A stretch of DNA of 64,000 nucleotides. It comes from Simmondsia chinensis. Lineage: Eukaryota > Streptophyta > Magnoliopsida > Caryophyllales > Simmondsiaceae. The DNA lies in assembly GCA_018398585.1 (NCBI GenBank), contig JAGTTD010000014.1, positions 18,971,387-19,035,386 of the forward strand, written 5' to 3'. A program made the position numbers and the translations under genes. The notes below the pieces were generated by a model, which saw only the letters and a list, made by a program, of their open reading frames with translations, had not been told where the DNA came from and did no database searches. Shown here piece after piece: positions 10,980 through 21,569 of the stretch (the stretch's first letter is position 1; each line of letters opens with the position of its first letter).

Positions 10980-12360
10980 AAGCGGTTGATAATCAATACC
11001 TCAAGCTAAGGCTATTCCCCAGCTCCTTAATTGGGACCGCTTGTCAATGGTACATTAGCCTGCCACGTAATTCCATCTACTGTTGGAATGACATTGCAAG
11101 GCAATTTCAGGCTCAGTTTCCAAGAATGGAACTAGGAACTTCCATGTCTAACTTGGCCGGAATTAGACAAAAGCTAGGTGAATCAGTGAAAGATTACATT
11201 AACCAGTTTAAGAGAGCAGGTTAAAATGTATTGTAGCCCTTCCTGAAGTTGAATATGCCAATGTGGCCTTCAATGGCTAGGATATTAAGTTTAGGTAGAA
11301 ATTTGAAGGCTCTAACTTCACAATGCTCTTACAGCTGGCAGAATGTGTCGCTAGATATGAGGCTGTCAGGAAAGAAGAAAGCCTGAAGAGAAATAGCATG
11401 TATGGGATTTATGTACATGATCTAATCGAAGAGAATGAGGACCCACCATATGAGATTGACATTGTTGAATACGTCAAGGGTCCTTCTGTGATTTGAAACC
11501 CTTTGGTTAAAACGGATATCAAAGCCAAGAAGACTTATCAAGCTCAAGACTTGATAAAATACTCGTTTAACCTCTCAAGAGCCGACGTAATGTTTGATTG
11601 GCTTGAGGAAAATAGCAAGCTCAAGATTAGGGGAAAACACAGAAAGCCTGGCCCAAATTCTATTGAGGAGAAAGTATACTATAAATGGCACTATTTGTTG
11701 ACCTATTCAACAAAGAACTACATCATCTTCAAAAACGTGGTTCAAGATGCCATAAAGGCAAGGGAATTGACTTTCTCGGGAGAAGGACAGATAGGTGTTG
11801 ATAAAGATCCCTTCCCTAGTCTTGGTCAAGTTAATATAATTGAAGTAGTAAAGCCTTATGATCCACATAACATCCAAACTAATGGTAGGTCTCTGTGTGG
11901 GATGCTTTCAAATAAACATAGTCTGGTTGTAGGCAACACTTTGTTTAATAGGCTGCTGGAGTTGGGAACACTGAGTTTCCCCAAAACTTTGATGAGATTG
12001 TCAGAAGATTACTGCAGATGGCACATCACCGCTGAACATTTAACATGCAATTGTGTTACGTTCGGTGGATTCCTAAAAAAGCAATCAGAGGAAGGAGTTA
12101 TTCTTCTCTCTAGGGAAGAAGAGTTAGCCATGGGGATACTTACTGACAGCCATTGGCAAACTGTCTTTGCTTCCAAGAAACAAGCATCAAGGAAGCTCTT
12201 GCACCGTACACATGACCTCTGCGGGGGTTGTGGCCACAAGCTGGTAGGTGAAATGAAGAAACTGAGCCTTTACTTGAAGAAAAATCCAACTTCCTTAATA
12301 AAAGCATTACTAAGGGACTACCTCAAGGTCTTACTTCAAAAACCCAGATCATTATGAGAA
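10980..12360 (+). pseudogene. Tat-lineage gag relic
   Basis: The plus-strand frame begins in the capsid-like domain (CQWYISLPRNSI, then QFQAQFPRMELGTSMSNLAG, then ESVKDYINQFKRAG). After a few frame changes comes a long clean frame (11503-12357, 284 aa). This starts FDWLEENSKLKIRGKHRKPG after about 40 residues and carries the KWHYLLTYSTKNYIIFKNVV block, the Cys/His-poor version of the KxCKWHxxxxHxTNxC motif of Tat gag. DPFPSLGQVNIIE follows. The long open tail is unusual for a relic. No protease or RT follows. The next 250 bases (12361-12616) show nothing recognisable before another element's gag starts mid-domain. Confidence 0.65.
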
Positions 12361-12616
12361 CTAGGCATCCAAGTAGAAATACAAAATACCACCTACTGGA
12401 CATGGACACCAGTTAGAGACCATGACAGTCAGGATTCTAGCCCTCCGGGGGTTCGATTTGGTAATCTCTAGAGAAGAAACCACCTCGATCAAGAGAAGGT
12501 TGGTCCCTTTAGTCTTACTTGAACCCAAAAGAGGAGGAAACTTCATAAGAAGGCAACTCAGCGAAAGAATCTGTGGCTTAACTAGGCTCTCTTGAGAGGA
12601 AGCCAAGGTCCACAAG

Positions 12617-13440
12617 GGCAAGCCTCAATCATGGATCAGGAGATGCGAGAGGTATTTTCGATTCTATCATATTGATGAAAATGAGAAAGTTGAATTAGTA
12701 TATCTCCAGGGAGATCATGAAGTCTAGTATTATAGTTTCGATCATAGCAATCCTTGCTTGACATGGAATGAATTTGTGAATGAATTATGCGAGAGGTATG
12801 GGAAAGAGGATCCTGGAGAAGTGATTGATCACTTTAATAAACTGACTCAAACTTCATATGTGAGAGACTATATGACTCGTTTTGAGAACTTGAGAGCTAG
12901 GATGCTGACAGTTACTCTCAGAGCTCGTGAGTCCTATTATATATCCAATTTCATTAGTGGTCTTAAACTAAGGATTAAAAACTTGGCTAAGGCATTGAAT
13001 CATAGAACCTTAGCTTAGGCCTTTTCAAAGGCTAAATTGATGGAGGCCACGGTCTTGGCTGGTTCTGATGGACCTAAGATCAAGGCTCCATAATCATCAT
13101 CTCAGCAGCAGGCTACTATTGTTAGTGGTCCAAAGACTTTGAGTTTGGATGAGAAGAAGATTCAGAGGCTATGTTTCAAATGCAATCAGCAGTACTTCTT
13201 TGGACACAAATGTAATCCTAAGTTGCTAATGACTGTTTTTGGAGCAGAGGCTGGTGAGGACATTGAGGATCAGGAGATAGAAGAGGTCCCCGAAGAGCAG
13301 GATGAGGAGGATACAAGGGAGTATGAGAACGATGAAATGGAGATTTCTGTTAGAGCTCTCACTGGTAATGACTCTCATAACACGATAAGGATCAAAGTAG
13401 AGAAAGGACACATAGCTTTGTGGATCCTAAGGTTGTGACG
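12617..13440 (+). pseudogene. Chromovirus A gag (5'-truncated, Reina-like)
   Basis: The frame enters inside the capsid domain (SWIRRCERYFRFYHIDENEK), runs through NEFVNELCERYG, DYMTRFENLRARML and YYISNFISGLKLRIKNL, and ends with a single zinc knuckle CFKCNQQYFFGHKC near 13170 and an acidic stretch (13250-13340). The FISGLK block and the compact knuckle ending GHKC fit Reina-type chromoviruses. The start, 5' LTR and primer site are missing, cut away at about 12616. Two in-frame TAG stops interrupt it (near 12725 and 13016). Confidence 0.7.
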
Positions 13441-15320
13441 TAGGTTGGGCATGAAATGATCAAAACCAGCCCATTAGCAGTCATAGTGGCTGATGGGAAC
13501 TCTATGATCACGCAGATGAAGTGTAAAGGGTTCTGTTGGAGAATGCAAGGACATTAGTTTGAGTATGACTTTAGAGCACTTAAGCTAGGTGGTTCTGATA
13601 TGGTCCTTGGAGTTGATTGGATGAAAACCATCTAACCCTTTAATCTTTAATTTTGCTCAGCTATCGGTATCTTTTGAAAAGGAAGGACAAAAGGTGGTTC
13701 TGCAAGGCATCATTAAGAAGGGCCAATTATAGAAGATGAAAGGGAAACACCTTGAGAAGATGGTTAGGAAAGGAAAGTATTAGTGGATTGGTCAGTTGTT
13801 CTCTATCACTGCTAGTTCTGATGTAGCTCAGGAGACTTCAGATCCCTCCATTGGACAGTTGTTGCTTGAGCTTGAGGATGTGTTTTCACAGCCATCTACC
13901 TTGCCTCCTAAGAGCATTCTGGACCATGCTATCCCTCTTCAGGCTCTTTTCAATCCTGTGAACTTAAGACCTTATAAATACCCACTCACAGAAGAGTGAG
14001 ATTGAGAGACAAGTTGAAGAGCTAGTGAAAACAAATTTCATTCGACACAGTCACAGTCCCTAAGCTTCTGAGTTGATTCTTGTCAAGAATAAGGATGGCT
14101 CATCTCGAATGTGTGTTGATTATAGGCATCTTAACTCTCTCATCATTAAGGATAAGTTTCCTATTCCTGGTATAGACGATCAGCTTGATGAGTTAAATGG
14201 TTCCTAGTATTATTCCAAGTTAGACTTGGGGCAAGGATATCGCCAGATTCGAGTGTTGTACGAAGATATTCACAAGACTGCCTTCAGGACACACCACGGG
14301 CATTATGAGTTTGTGTTTATGCCTTTTGGCTTGACTAATGCTCCCGCAACTTTTCAGGCATTGATGAACTAGGTGTTTAAAGCTCATGTAAGGGAGTTTG
14401 TACTGGTTTTCTTCAATGATATATTGGTCTACAGTCCCTCCATTGAAGCACATGTCAAGCATTTGAGGCAAGAATTTCAGATTGTGTGCAAGAATAGGTT
14501 TTATGCTAAACTTGCCAAGTGTTCTTTTGCTTAAACTCAAGTGGAATATTTGGGACACATAGTCTCTAAGGAAGGTGTAGCCACAGATCCTAGCAAGATA
14601 CAGGCAATGAAGGAGTGGCCTGTTCCTAAAAACCTCAAGCAGCTGAGGGGTTTTCTTAGATTGTCTAGGTACTATAAAAAGTTCATTGCGGGATATAGAG
14701 TGTTGGCTAAGTCCTTGATTGACCTTTCTGAAGAAAGATGCATTCTTATGGTCTGAAGTTGCTCAGGAAGCATTTGAAAGTCTCAAGTTGGCTATGTGCT
14801 CTGTGCCAGTTCTAATTATGCCTGATTTTGGAAACCCTTTGTACTAGAAACTGATGCTAGTAGCATGGGAATTGGAGCAGTACTTTCTCAATAGGAGAGG
14901 CCAGTGGCTTTCCTCAGTCGGGGTCTCAGTCCAAGATATCAGCAGCTCTCGATTTATGAAAAGGAGTATTTGCCCATACTATTAGCAATGTAGAAGTGGA
15001 GGCATTACCTCGAAGGACATCATTTTATTATTAGGATTGACCATTAGATCCTGAAATATCTTCTGGAGCAGAAGATTACCACTAGAGTGCAGAGAAAAGG
15101 ACTTATGAGGATGTTGGGACTGAGTTATTCTATTGAGTATCGTAAAGGGAAAGAGAACATTGTTGCTGATTGGATGGAGGAAGTTTACAGGTCCCATGAA
15201 CGGGATAAGCTTGCTACATATTACATTACAGCCTATAATGCGAGTAATTCATCCAATGCAGATGCTGAAGTATTTTTTGAATGGAATTGTTAAGATCAAC
15301 GGCAAGATATATGTTGGAGC
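13441..15320 (+). pseudogene. Chromovirus A protease, reverse transcriptase, RNase H
   Basis: A VLGVDWM block (13600) marks the end of the protease. RT begins with a DVFSQPSTLPP stretch (about 13880). Its core is spread over all three frames with many stops: the fingers near 14060-14230, the [13 protein letters not shown] equivalent near 14320-14360, a damaged FxDD site near 14410, then [21 protein letters not shown] (14550) and [15 protein letters not shown] (14650). RNase H runs about 14760-15180 and ends YSIEYRKGKENIVAD. The integrase has just begun (KIYVGA) when element C interrupts at 15320. Most nonsense codons are TAG. The gene resumes at 31957 in a consistent frame. Confidence 0.75.
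15316..15320. repeat. Target site duplication of element C, left copy (GGAGC)
   Basis: GGAGC here recurs at 31957-31961 immediately beyond the other end of element C. Host element A reads on in the same frame across the two copies, which confirms both the duplication and the nesting. Confidence 0.88.
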
Positions 15321-16040
15321 TTTTGGGAAAAGATATAAATTTTGTTGGAAAAATAAACTCTGATTCCGACTATTGGGTTTACAGTTCTCAACTATAGTCA
15401 CAACAATAAGCACCTATTAGAGTACTTAGACTAAGAGACTCTTCTCTTATCCAAGCTCCCAATCGGAGAGTCACGCTTCGTGACACCTCACGTGCTAGAG
15501 TTCTCGGGAATAGGTTTTTCTCTATAAAACCTTTGCCCTAATGCTGGATGTTGGGATGAATTTTGAAAATTCTCCCTAAAGTTTATGCAGCTGAACAGGT
15601 TTAGAATTTATAATTCTAAACCTGAGTTGATTTAAAATTCCTAATTTTAAATCTACTGACTTAAATTCATAATTTAAATCAACAGATCTAAATTCTTAAT
15701 TTAGATCTATAGGCCTTTTACTTTAATACATTCATAACAATACATAAACTTAGACAGGCATAATAATGAATACTACGAATAAATAGAAAAGCGAAAAAAA
15801 TAAGGAAAGAAGAATATACCTGGAATTGCTCCAATAATAAAGAATATCAAGAAAATCGAGACCCTGCGATCTTCTATACAATGACCTCAAATTGCCCGGA
15901 GGGTGGGCTCCGAAAAATATTAAACTAGGAAAGAAAAATTTTAACAAAAAATTTTCTCTCCAATTAGGTCTCTTTAACAATTTTTAGAAACCCAAAATAA
16001 TTAGTTTGATTGAATGCCAAACCCTTGGAATAGGCACCTC

Positions 16041-16048
16041 TGTTTATA
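16041..16048 (-). promoter_or_regulatory. TATA box in 3' LTR of C (TATAAACA)
   Basis: On the minus strand CTATAAACAGAG lies downstream of the word AATCCCATATCG. The same pair (TCCCACATC followed by CTATAAATAGAG) is present in the LTR of D and, with full TATAAATA, in the 5' LTR of C near 30470. This marks the U3/R region of the family. Confidence 0.65.
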
Positions 16049-16350
16049 GAGGTATATCGGAGCGAAAAAATCCATTTAATTCGATATGGGATTCGCTGAA
16101 CAAAAGCAAAATGCATCATTTGATAACAAAACAAGCAAAAATGAGTCGTTTTGAACCCTGGCCAAAAATCGCTTGTAGATATTCCGGGTGCCAAATGGCG
16201 GGCTGCGATAGGCCTACTCGTGCGCGCACGGATTACCACCAAGCTTCCTAGCGCGTGACATTGGTCAATCGGCGAAGGTGCGGATCGACATGCTGTTTTT
16301 TCAAATTTTTTATATTTTTTTTATTTTTACTTTGATTCACGCATGTAAAA

Positions 16351-16585
16351 ATTCATCTTATGAATTTTAATTTTTCAAAATTATTTTATTTTATAATTTT
16401 TAATTTTTATTCATCTCATTAATAATGTTTTGCAAAATTAACTTTCCCATCTCATGGATAAATAATTCATCTCATGAATTCTTTAATATTTTTTTTGATG
16501 GCAATAAATACGGAGGCTTGCACAGGGACCTCAGGGACAATTTAAATCTAGCTCCAAATAGGTTAAATTAATCATCTCATGAAAT
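16351..16585. promoter_or_regulatory. Cluster of ATTCATCTCATGAAT palindromes in U3
   Basis: Near-palindromes of 15 bp, ATTCAT-CTC-ATGAAT, occur at 16351-16365, 16409-16423 and 16465-16479, with degenerate forms near 16447 and 16570. They lie 300 to 550 bp upstream of the TATA box on the minus strand and recur in the other LTR copies. They may be binding sites or hairpins. No function is proven. Confidence 0.6.
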
Positions 16586-17541
16586 AATTTAATTACCATT
16601 TAATGAGACTTAATTCTACTAAATAAATCTCACTGCACTCCGGACTTAAATTATTTATTCGATATTTTCCTAATGGACTGTATTGATGACAACAACCCCT
16701 CCACTAGATGTCCATGATAAAGGATAAATATAATTACTACCATTATCATTATTACAACTTTTTCATTAGTTATCATCGCCCTTCACTGAATAATTCATTT
16801 ATACTTGAACACATTCATAGTATAAATTCCAAATGTCAAACACTTGAAATACTTCGGCCAAAGTTTCTGAACTATTCAAATATTTGCGAATCAACTAAGG
16901 GGACATCTGTATCTCATAAGAGACTGTAGATTCCCTGTTTAATACTTGATCCTTGTCACACTTCATGCTGCTACCCAGTGTACGTGGGATTTTAGTCATT
17001 CATTTAGACCTTACTTGTAGTACACTAAAGTAACTAACGCTCCATGCACAAGTCCTGAATAACCTCAAGATTTAGAGTCGTCGTTCAAACAGTACAATAT
17101 GAATCACTCATCTCCGATAGTGGTCTAGAAATAAGCAACCCACATGGTCCAACTCAGTGTGTCAATCTTCTTAAACACACTAACCTAACACTTTTGGATC
17201 TCTATCCACATGATCAAGACAAGTCAACTAAAGTGTCACATTATGGTCTTAACATACAAGTGGTCCATTTTTGTCTTCGACTACGAGTCTTTTAAGCAAC
17301 AATCCATACATTTGTTCCAAGTCTATCTGTGGCTTAGTCTTATAAACCACTTAGAACAAACATGTAAATTGTGGTACGAGGACTACACCCATCTCATGGA
17401 TGTTTCCAAAAGAAAACCACATGCAGTATAAATGCTCACGTACACAAATTTAACTAGAAAACGACTGGAACTTCAATTTTATTTATTAATTAAAATAATA
17501 TATCCAGAATAAATCTGGATTTCAGGACACTATTCCTAACA

Positions 17542-17554
17542 ATCTCCCACTTTT
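17542..17554 (-). other. Polypurine tract of element C
   Basis: Minus-strand AAAAGTGGGAGAT directly precedes the 3' LTR. The equivalent tract in D is AAGTGAGAGAT at 58832-58842. Confidence 0.8.
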
Positions 17555-18545
17555 CCTAAATCCAATTTATTACAAAGTCCATACTCACCCCTTTTAAGTT
17601 TGAACCAAAGTTCTACTAAGCCTAACCCTTAGTGAGCACAATTACTTTATTGTGAAGTCAACAATACAATACTGCTTGACATTCCTCTCACTAATGGCTC
17701 CCACTCTAAGGGTAAAGACATGCTTAGACGTCGAACGTCTATCATATATATTTGACTAGAAGTCTTAAAATAATATATCCAACTGGAACCAGCTCATCAC
17801 TTTGAAAGATCAGCATATAACTTCTAGTGCTTCTTAAGTACTAGAGAAGACGCTTCATTACTACCTAGTGCATCGAACCCGAGTTATACTGGCACCTCTT
17901 TACTGTACCACAACATAGCAAATATCTGGTCACATGCACAACATGGAATACATGAGGCTCCCATTGCCAAAGCATATGGAATATTTCTCAACTATTCCTC
18001 CTCTTGAGGTTCCATAGAACACTGCTCTGAAGAGAAAAATGGACTCCATGCCCGAAAGGTTAAAAACCTTTTTGAGAGTCCTCCGTACAATACCTTGACA
18101 ACATTTTGTCAATATAAGTGGCTAGAGAGAGACCCAACGTCCTACTCTCATGACCTTGCGGAAGCTTAATCCTAAGATAGAGTTGGCTTCTCCTATGTAT
18201 TTTAAATAAAGCTATCCTGACAACCAAACCTTTATAGCTAATGACACCCCTACATCATTCTCAATGAGTAGCATATCATTGACATATAATACTAAGAAAG
18301 TCACTACTTTCTCTTAATGTCATTTGTACATGCATGATTCGAGCAACCGATTGCACGAAACTAGAAGACTTAATTGCTTCATTGTGGCCAAAAGCATTAG
18401 ATTCAATGCCACGGTCAAGCACTAAGGCTCCCGCTATGAACCTGTCAGGTGTTCTGACAATCCTTCCACCACACCTAAACTCTCATGTACCTGGAACATT
18501 CTCATTCCTATCAGTAGATGCATCTAATGCATCCACTATGTCTTA
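17555..18545 (-). pseudogene. Copia C reverse transcriptase end and RNase H relic
   Basis: On the minus strand the order is a SGRIVRTPDRFIAGAL block (about 18460), then the second part of RT (VVTFLVLYVNDMLLIENDVG near 18300, where YVND stands for the YVDD active site), KVWLSGQLYLKYIGEA, and an RNase H end (SERNVKQYCIVDFTI near 17660) that is nearly the same as in D. The first half of RT is missing: the interdomain block runs straight into the YVDD region, while D keeps the intervening part. Stops and shifts abound. Confidence 0.75.
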
Positions 18546-19045
18546 AGTTGTGTCAAGCTATTTAGAATTTTTGTTATTTTCCTTTTAATGCTATTTTGTT
18601 TTTGCTTTTGTAGTTGACTTGCAAAATTCTTCTCTAAGTATTTCGCATTTTTCATGTATATAAGGAGAACAACATTAATAAATCATAAACACATGTTCCT
18701 TAGTAAATAAAAATCTTATTTCTTGTAATAAAGGTTCACAACCATATTCAAACTGAATAACAATTATTCTTCAAACCACATAGATCAAATCCCTGTCCAA
18801 TGTAGGTATAAATCAATAAGAATTTTTAAGAAGCAAAAACAAAATTCTAACACTAAAATCTAAGTTATCGCTTCCTACTACTAAGACTGCTACTCTTGTA
18901 CCGCCTTCAGCAGTTAGGTATAGCTCCCATGTTGTAGCCTCCTGGTTGGCCTGAGCCCCTGTAACATATTACAAACTTGTCAGTTGAACCTGAGTCCGTA
19001 CATCAGGAATCTGGTAGACTCATAACTACACAAGAATCAAATCAG
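18546..19045 (-). pseudogene. Copia C protease/integrase remnant
   Basis: A protease-like CTDSGSTDK block lies near 18985 (the family form is CVDSGSTDH). The remainder to 18546 is AT-rich debris with no integrase motif. D keeps a recognisable integrase in the equivalent position, so a deletion in C is indicated. Confidence 0.5.
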
Positions 19046-19440
19046 TGAGATATCAACATACCTTCACCAGATGGTTTAGCAGTCTTTGCAGGAAGAGTAG
19101 CCATATACTTTACGCAATTTCTCTTCTAGTGGTCCATATTTCTGCAAAAGTAACACTTTCTTTTTGCTGGCCTTTTGTTAGGATTAGTCGCTACACTAGC
19201 AATCTTGCCTTTACCTTTCTTTCTAGTCTGTCCCTTGTTCTGCTTGCTTCCACTAGTCCTCGATACCTGAGTCAAGTGGACACTCCTCTTGGCTCGAATA
19301 ACACCCTCTGCTACCTGTGGCTCTTTCATCAGCTCAGATAATGAATAATCCTTATTATTGATTGTGTAGTTTAGCTTGAACTGAGTGAAAGAGCCGGATA
19401 GAGATCTGAGGATGATGTCCTGTTGAGACTAACTATCAAT
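19046..19440 (-). pseudogene. Copia C gag, C-terminal part with zinc knuckle
   Basis: Minus-strand frame with the capsid end (IILRSLSGSFTQFKLNY), a Lys-rich stretch and the knuckle start CYFCRNMDH (19129-19155). It joins the N-terminal part at 25447-25879 once element F and one CTTAG copy are removed. Stops are present, so it is inactive. Confidence 0.75.
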
Positions 19441-19445
19441 CTTAG
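19441..19445. repeat. Target site duplication of element F, left copy (CTTAG)
   Basis: CTTAG precedes the TGTCATGG start of the 5' LTR of F and is found again at 25442-25446, immediately after the GTGACA end of its 3' LTR. Confidence 0.95.
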
Positions 19446-20168
19446 TGTCATGGTCATAGGCTTGCCCAGTGTTCGCGATCCCGTGGCAAGCCGCAAGGTG
19501 CATTGAGGCTCTTGCTCTCCGCCCCGGGTCAGTGCCCCGGGTCCCTGGTTCGCACCCCAGTGTGCTACCCAGGGCCCGTGGGCTCGTCCCAGGTCGCGCC
19601 CAGTGCATGACCCAGGGCCCGTGCGCATGCGCCCAGGTCGCGCCCCAGGGCGCTGCCCAGGGCCTGCCGCAAGGCCCGACACTGTCAACTTTTCTCTTTT
19701 TTGTTCGACTCGATGGGGCTTCTTGCACGTCGTCCCCATGGGTCCTAGGATAGCCATATGTATATAGTAGCTTAGGAAATTTTTACCTTCTTTTTATCTT
19801 TTGTCCTTTTTCAAAATAGGGGTGTATGATTGCAGAGACCCCCTTGATGTTTCATTGTGTCATGGGTATAGAGTCCTGTTTTGTATATATATGGGGGAGA
19901 GTCTCAACTTGTAAACCTCATATCCATTGTATGCTTTGTTAATGAATACAAATTGCCTTATTTTCAAGCTTTGTCTTCATGTGTGGTTGTTTGTCGTGCT
20001 CTGGAGTGGGAGTTGCAGCGCCACATTCCCACGCCCGACGTCCCGAGAGCCGGAAGGTTCGAACTTCTTAGACCGTTGTGCGCTCAAAGTGATCTATAGC
20101 ACGGGCTTGCATGTTGTTCTCAGTGAACGACGGGTGCAGCATGGCTCCTAGTTCCTAGGACCGTGACA
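19446..20168 (+). repeat. 5' LTR of F (723 bp)
   Basis: Starts TGTCATGG and ends CCGTGACA. It holds a GC-rich block with sub-repeats (about 19540-19690) that is about 100 bp longer than in the 3' LTR, a TATA box at 19884-19891 and a probable poly(A)/R region near 19940. Confidence 0.95.
19884..19891 (+). promoter_or_regulatory. TATA box in 5' LTR of F (TATATATA)
   Basis: TTTGTATATATATGGGGGAG is the only strong TATA box in the LTR and lies at a position usual for the U3/R border. It is kept intact in the 3' LTR (25154-25161). Confidence 0.75.
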
Positions 20169-20170
20169 GT

Positions 20171-20183
20171 TGGTATCAGAGCC
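20171..20183 (+). other. Primer binding site of F (tRNA-iMet type)
   Basis: TGGTATCAGAGCC two bases after the 5' LTR is complementary to the 3' end of plant initiator tRNA-Met. Confidence 0.95.
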
Positions 20184-20228
20184 AGATTTCATTGACCCGT
20201 TGTTCAAGTGATTTCTACTGTCCTTGTT

Positions 20229-21569
20229 ATGGCTAATCCGCCGATGAGGGAGAGAGTAGAGCTGTTGGAGGGCCGAGTTGAAGGCCTTGAAAGCTTGGTC
20301 GAACAGGTTGGATGACACGAAGAGCGCCTCCAAGCGCTGGGCCAGTTTGAGCCCCGAGCTGGAGTTCTTGAGGAACTTGGAGGTCGAATGGAGTCCCTTG
20401 AGACTACCGTGACTGAGGTAAAGGAAAACTTCAAGGAACTAAGTGCGGAGATGTATGATGCCATCGAGGTAGTGAGCGGGGAGCTGTCCGAGCTTTCTGC
20501 TAAGGTCAGCTTGCTCGTTTGTGCCATAGGCACCAATAATTCCGGTTTTGGGTTCGGCAAAGTGAAGCCCCCCGAACCTAAACCCTTCAGTGGAGTGCGA
20601 GATTCAAAGGAGCTTGAAAACTTCTTCTTCAACATGGATTAATACTTCAGAATATGCCATGTAGAGGATGAGACGTGTAAAGTGGACCTTGCTAGGGTGC
20701 ACTTAACCGGTGACGCCAAACTGTGGTGGCGTACGAAGCATGAGGACATCCTTCAGAACCGTCTCAGAATAGATACTTGGGATGACTTGAAAGCTGAACT
20801 AAAGAATTAGTTTTACCCCGAGAACACTGACTTCACTGCTCGTCGTCGGCTGAGGAACATCCAACAAACCGGCTCTATCCGAGATTATGTGAAAGACTTC
20901 TCAGCTTGTATGTTAGACATCAAGGACATGTCTGACAAGGATAGATTGTTTCACTTCATCGAAGGCCCGAAAGATTGGGCCAAGAAGGGGTTATATCGTC
21001 AGAACCCTCAGACCCTTACAACTGCTCAAGCAGCTGCTGAAAGTTTAGTGGACTTCCAATCGGAGGGAACACCCTCACAAAAGAAGGGAAACATCGGTAA
21101 TACCTCTACAGGGAACAAGTCTGTCGCCTCAAGCAGCAGCAACAACAATCGGCCAAGGTCATGAGGTGGAGGATCAGGACAACAAGGCTCCCAATTTCGA
21201 AGGAACAACGAAGGGTTTTCGAACAATCGTCCCCTACAGTGTTTTCTGTGCAAGGGGCCTCATCGGGTGCACGAATGTCCACATAAGGGCGCCCTTAGTG
21301 CCCTTCAGCATAAGATAGAGCAGAAGATGGCCGAGACCACCTTGGACTCAGATTCAGAAGAACCCTTTGTAGAACAACCCGCAGAGCAGCCTCAAATCGG
21401 GGCCATCCACTTAATGTACGCTATGGAGAAGATCGATCCAACAACCCCCCGATCCAACGAGCTGATGCACGTGGAGATTGTCGTGAATGGTCAAAGGACT
21501 AGAGCCATGATTGACACCGGCGCCATGCACAACTTTGTCTCGGGACAAGAGGCAAAAAACTGGGGTTAA
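20229..21569 (+). pseudogene. Chromovirus F gag and protease
   Basis: One frame runs from the ATG at 20229 to 21569. It is broken only by stops at 20313 (TGA), 20640 (TAA), 20808 (TAG) and 21162 (TGA). The order is an N-terminal coiled-coil-like Glu/Leu-rich region (about residues 5-90), the capsid domain (KPFSGVRDSKELENF, LTGDAKLWWRTKHED, RDYVKDFSACMLDI), a Ser/Asn-rich linker, a short knuckle CFLCKGPHRVHECP (21241-21282) and the aspartic protease with DTGAMHNFVS (about 21511-21540). Gag packages the RNA; the protease would cut the polyprotein. At about 21565, in a run of G, the frame shifts and pol continues in another frame. All four stops can be explained by C-to-T or G-to-A changes. Confidence 0.9.

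Larger units (their letters stand above)
15321..17541 (-). repeat. 3' LTR of copia element C
   Basis: Minus-strand start TGTTAGGAATAGTGTCC at 17541. The end at 15321 reads as a decayed CCCAACA. It pairs over its length with 29661-31956. It contains the U3 palindrome cluster at about 16351-16585 and a TATA box at 16041-16048. Confidence 0.88.

Noticed and set aside
16006..16251. Open frames on both strands in the C LTR (also 30469-30669)
   Set aside because: They lie over the U3/R promoter region around the TATA box and are not conserved in phase between the two LTRs.
19371..19757. Open frames on both strands over the GC-rich start of the F LTR
   Set aside because: They arise from the low stop frequency in a GC-rich sub-repeat; the block changes length between the two LTRs and cannot be a gene.
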